DNA from: Holosporales bacterium
GTDB taxonomy: Bacteria > Pseudomonadota > Alphaproteobacteria > RUG11792
DNA: 5,715 bases
Assembly (NCBI GenBank): GCA_031275915.1
Contig: JAISOC010000048.1
Location: 1-5,715, forward strand
Direction of reading: 5' to 3'
A program made the position numbers and the translations under genes. The notes under the pieces were generated by a model, which worked only from the letters and a program-made list of their open reading frames with translations, did not search any database and was not told the origin of the DNA. The stretch's first letter is position 1. The number at the start of each line of letters is the position of its first letter. Below are positions 5,668 through 5,715 of the stretch, piece by piece.

Positions 5668-5715
5668 ATGGCAACAAAAAGAACATATCAACCGAGTAAT
5701 TTGGTTAGGAAAAGA
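5668..5715 (+). CDS. rpmH: 50S ribosomal protein L34, N-terminal part (3' end outside window)
   Basis: Sixteen codons are present, reading MATKRTYQPSNLVRKR. KRTYQPS.LVRKR is the near-universal N-terminal signature of ribosomal protein L34, a small basic protein of about 44-50 residues in the large subunit. The three residues before KRTYQPS (M-A-T) are an extension compared with the common MKRTYQPS start, but no ATG closer to the motif is available. The ATG at 5661 is in another frame. In many bacteria rpmH is followed by rnpA and yidC; that cannot be checked here. The promoter at 5605-5633 is well placed to drive it. Confidence 0.95.
   Translation, partial: MATKRTYQPSNLVRKR

Overview
The window looks like a piece of an AT-rich alphaproteobacterial genome, most likely from a host-associated lineage such as Holosporales or Rickettsiales. 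That placement is inference, based on low-GC codon use, an L34 start reading MATKRTYQPSNLVRKR, a periplasmic M16 peptidase, an orphan MlaE-type permease, several transporters and decaying IS630 sequence. No taxonomic marker is complete enough to settle it.

Layout, left to right. (1) Positions 1-203, plus strand: the C-terminal end of a PhzF-family isomerase/epimerase, cut by the window edge. (2) Positions 204-453, minus strand: the C-terminal third of an IS630-family transposase, a relic that begins one base after the phzF-like stop codon. (3) Positions 501-5351, minus strand: a tightly packed four-gene operon transcribed right to left. It encodes an M16 zinc peptidase with a Sec signal, an AdiC-like amino-acid/polyamine permease, an ion-transporter-superfamily Na+/H+ antiporter-like protein, and an MlaE-type lipid ABC permease. 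All three internal junctions are 4-base ATGA stop/start overlaps, so translational coupling is likely. (4) Positions 5352-5667: a divergent intergenic region with a good sigma70-type promoter for rpmH on the plus strand, a weaker candidate promoter for the operon on the minus strand, and IS630-like debris. (5) Positions 5668-5715, plus strand: the first 16 codons of rpmH (ribosomal protein L34), cut by the window end.

Three of the four operon products are integral inner-membrane proteins and the fourth is probably exported, so the block is an envelope and transport cassette. The MlaE-type permease has no ATPase or MCE partner next to it, so those would have to be encoded elsewhere.

The main unexpected feature is that the operon is bracketed by IS630-derived sequence. 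A 39-base stretch of the transposase gene at 345-383 recurs in the same orientation at 5294-5332 (34 of 39 identical, no gaps), in the 5' end of the peptidase reading frame. Short inverted sequences that could be IS ends with TA flanks lie at 204-213 and 5535-5544. The apparent first codons of the peptidase are therefore probably transposase debris, and the IS relic may supply the operon's promoter. I found no CRISPR array, tRNA, rRNA or clear new defence system.
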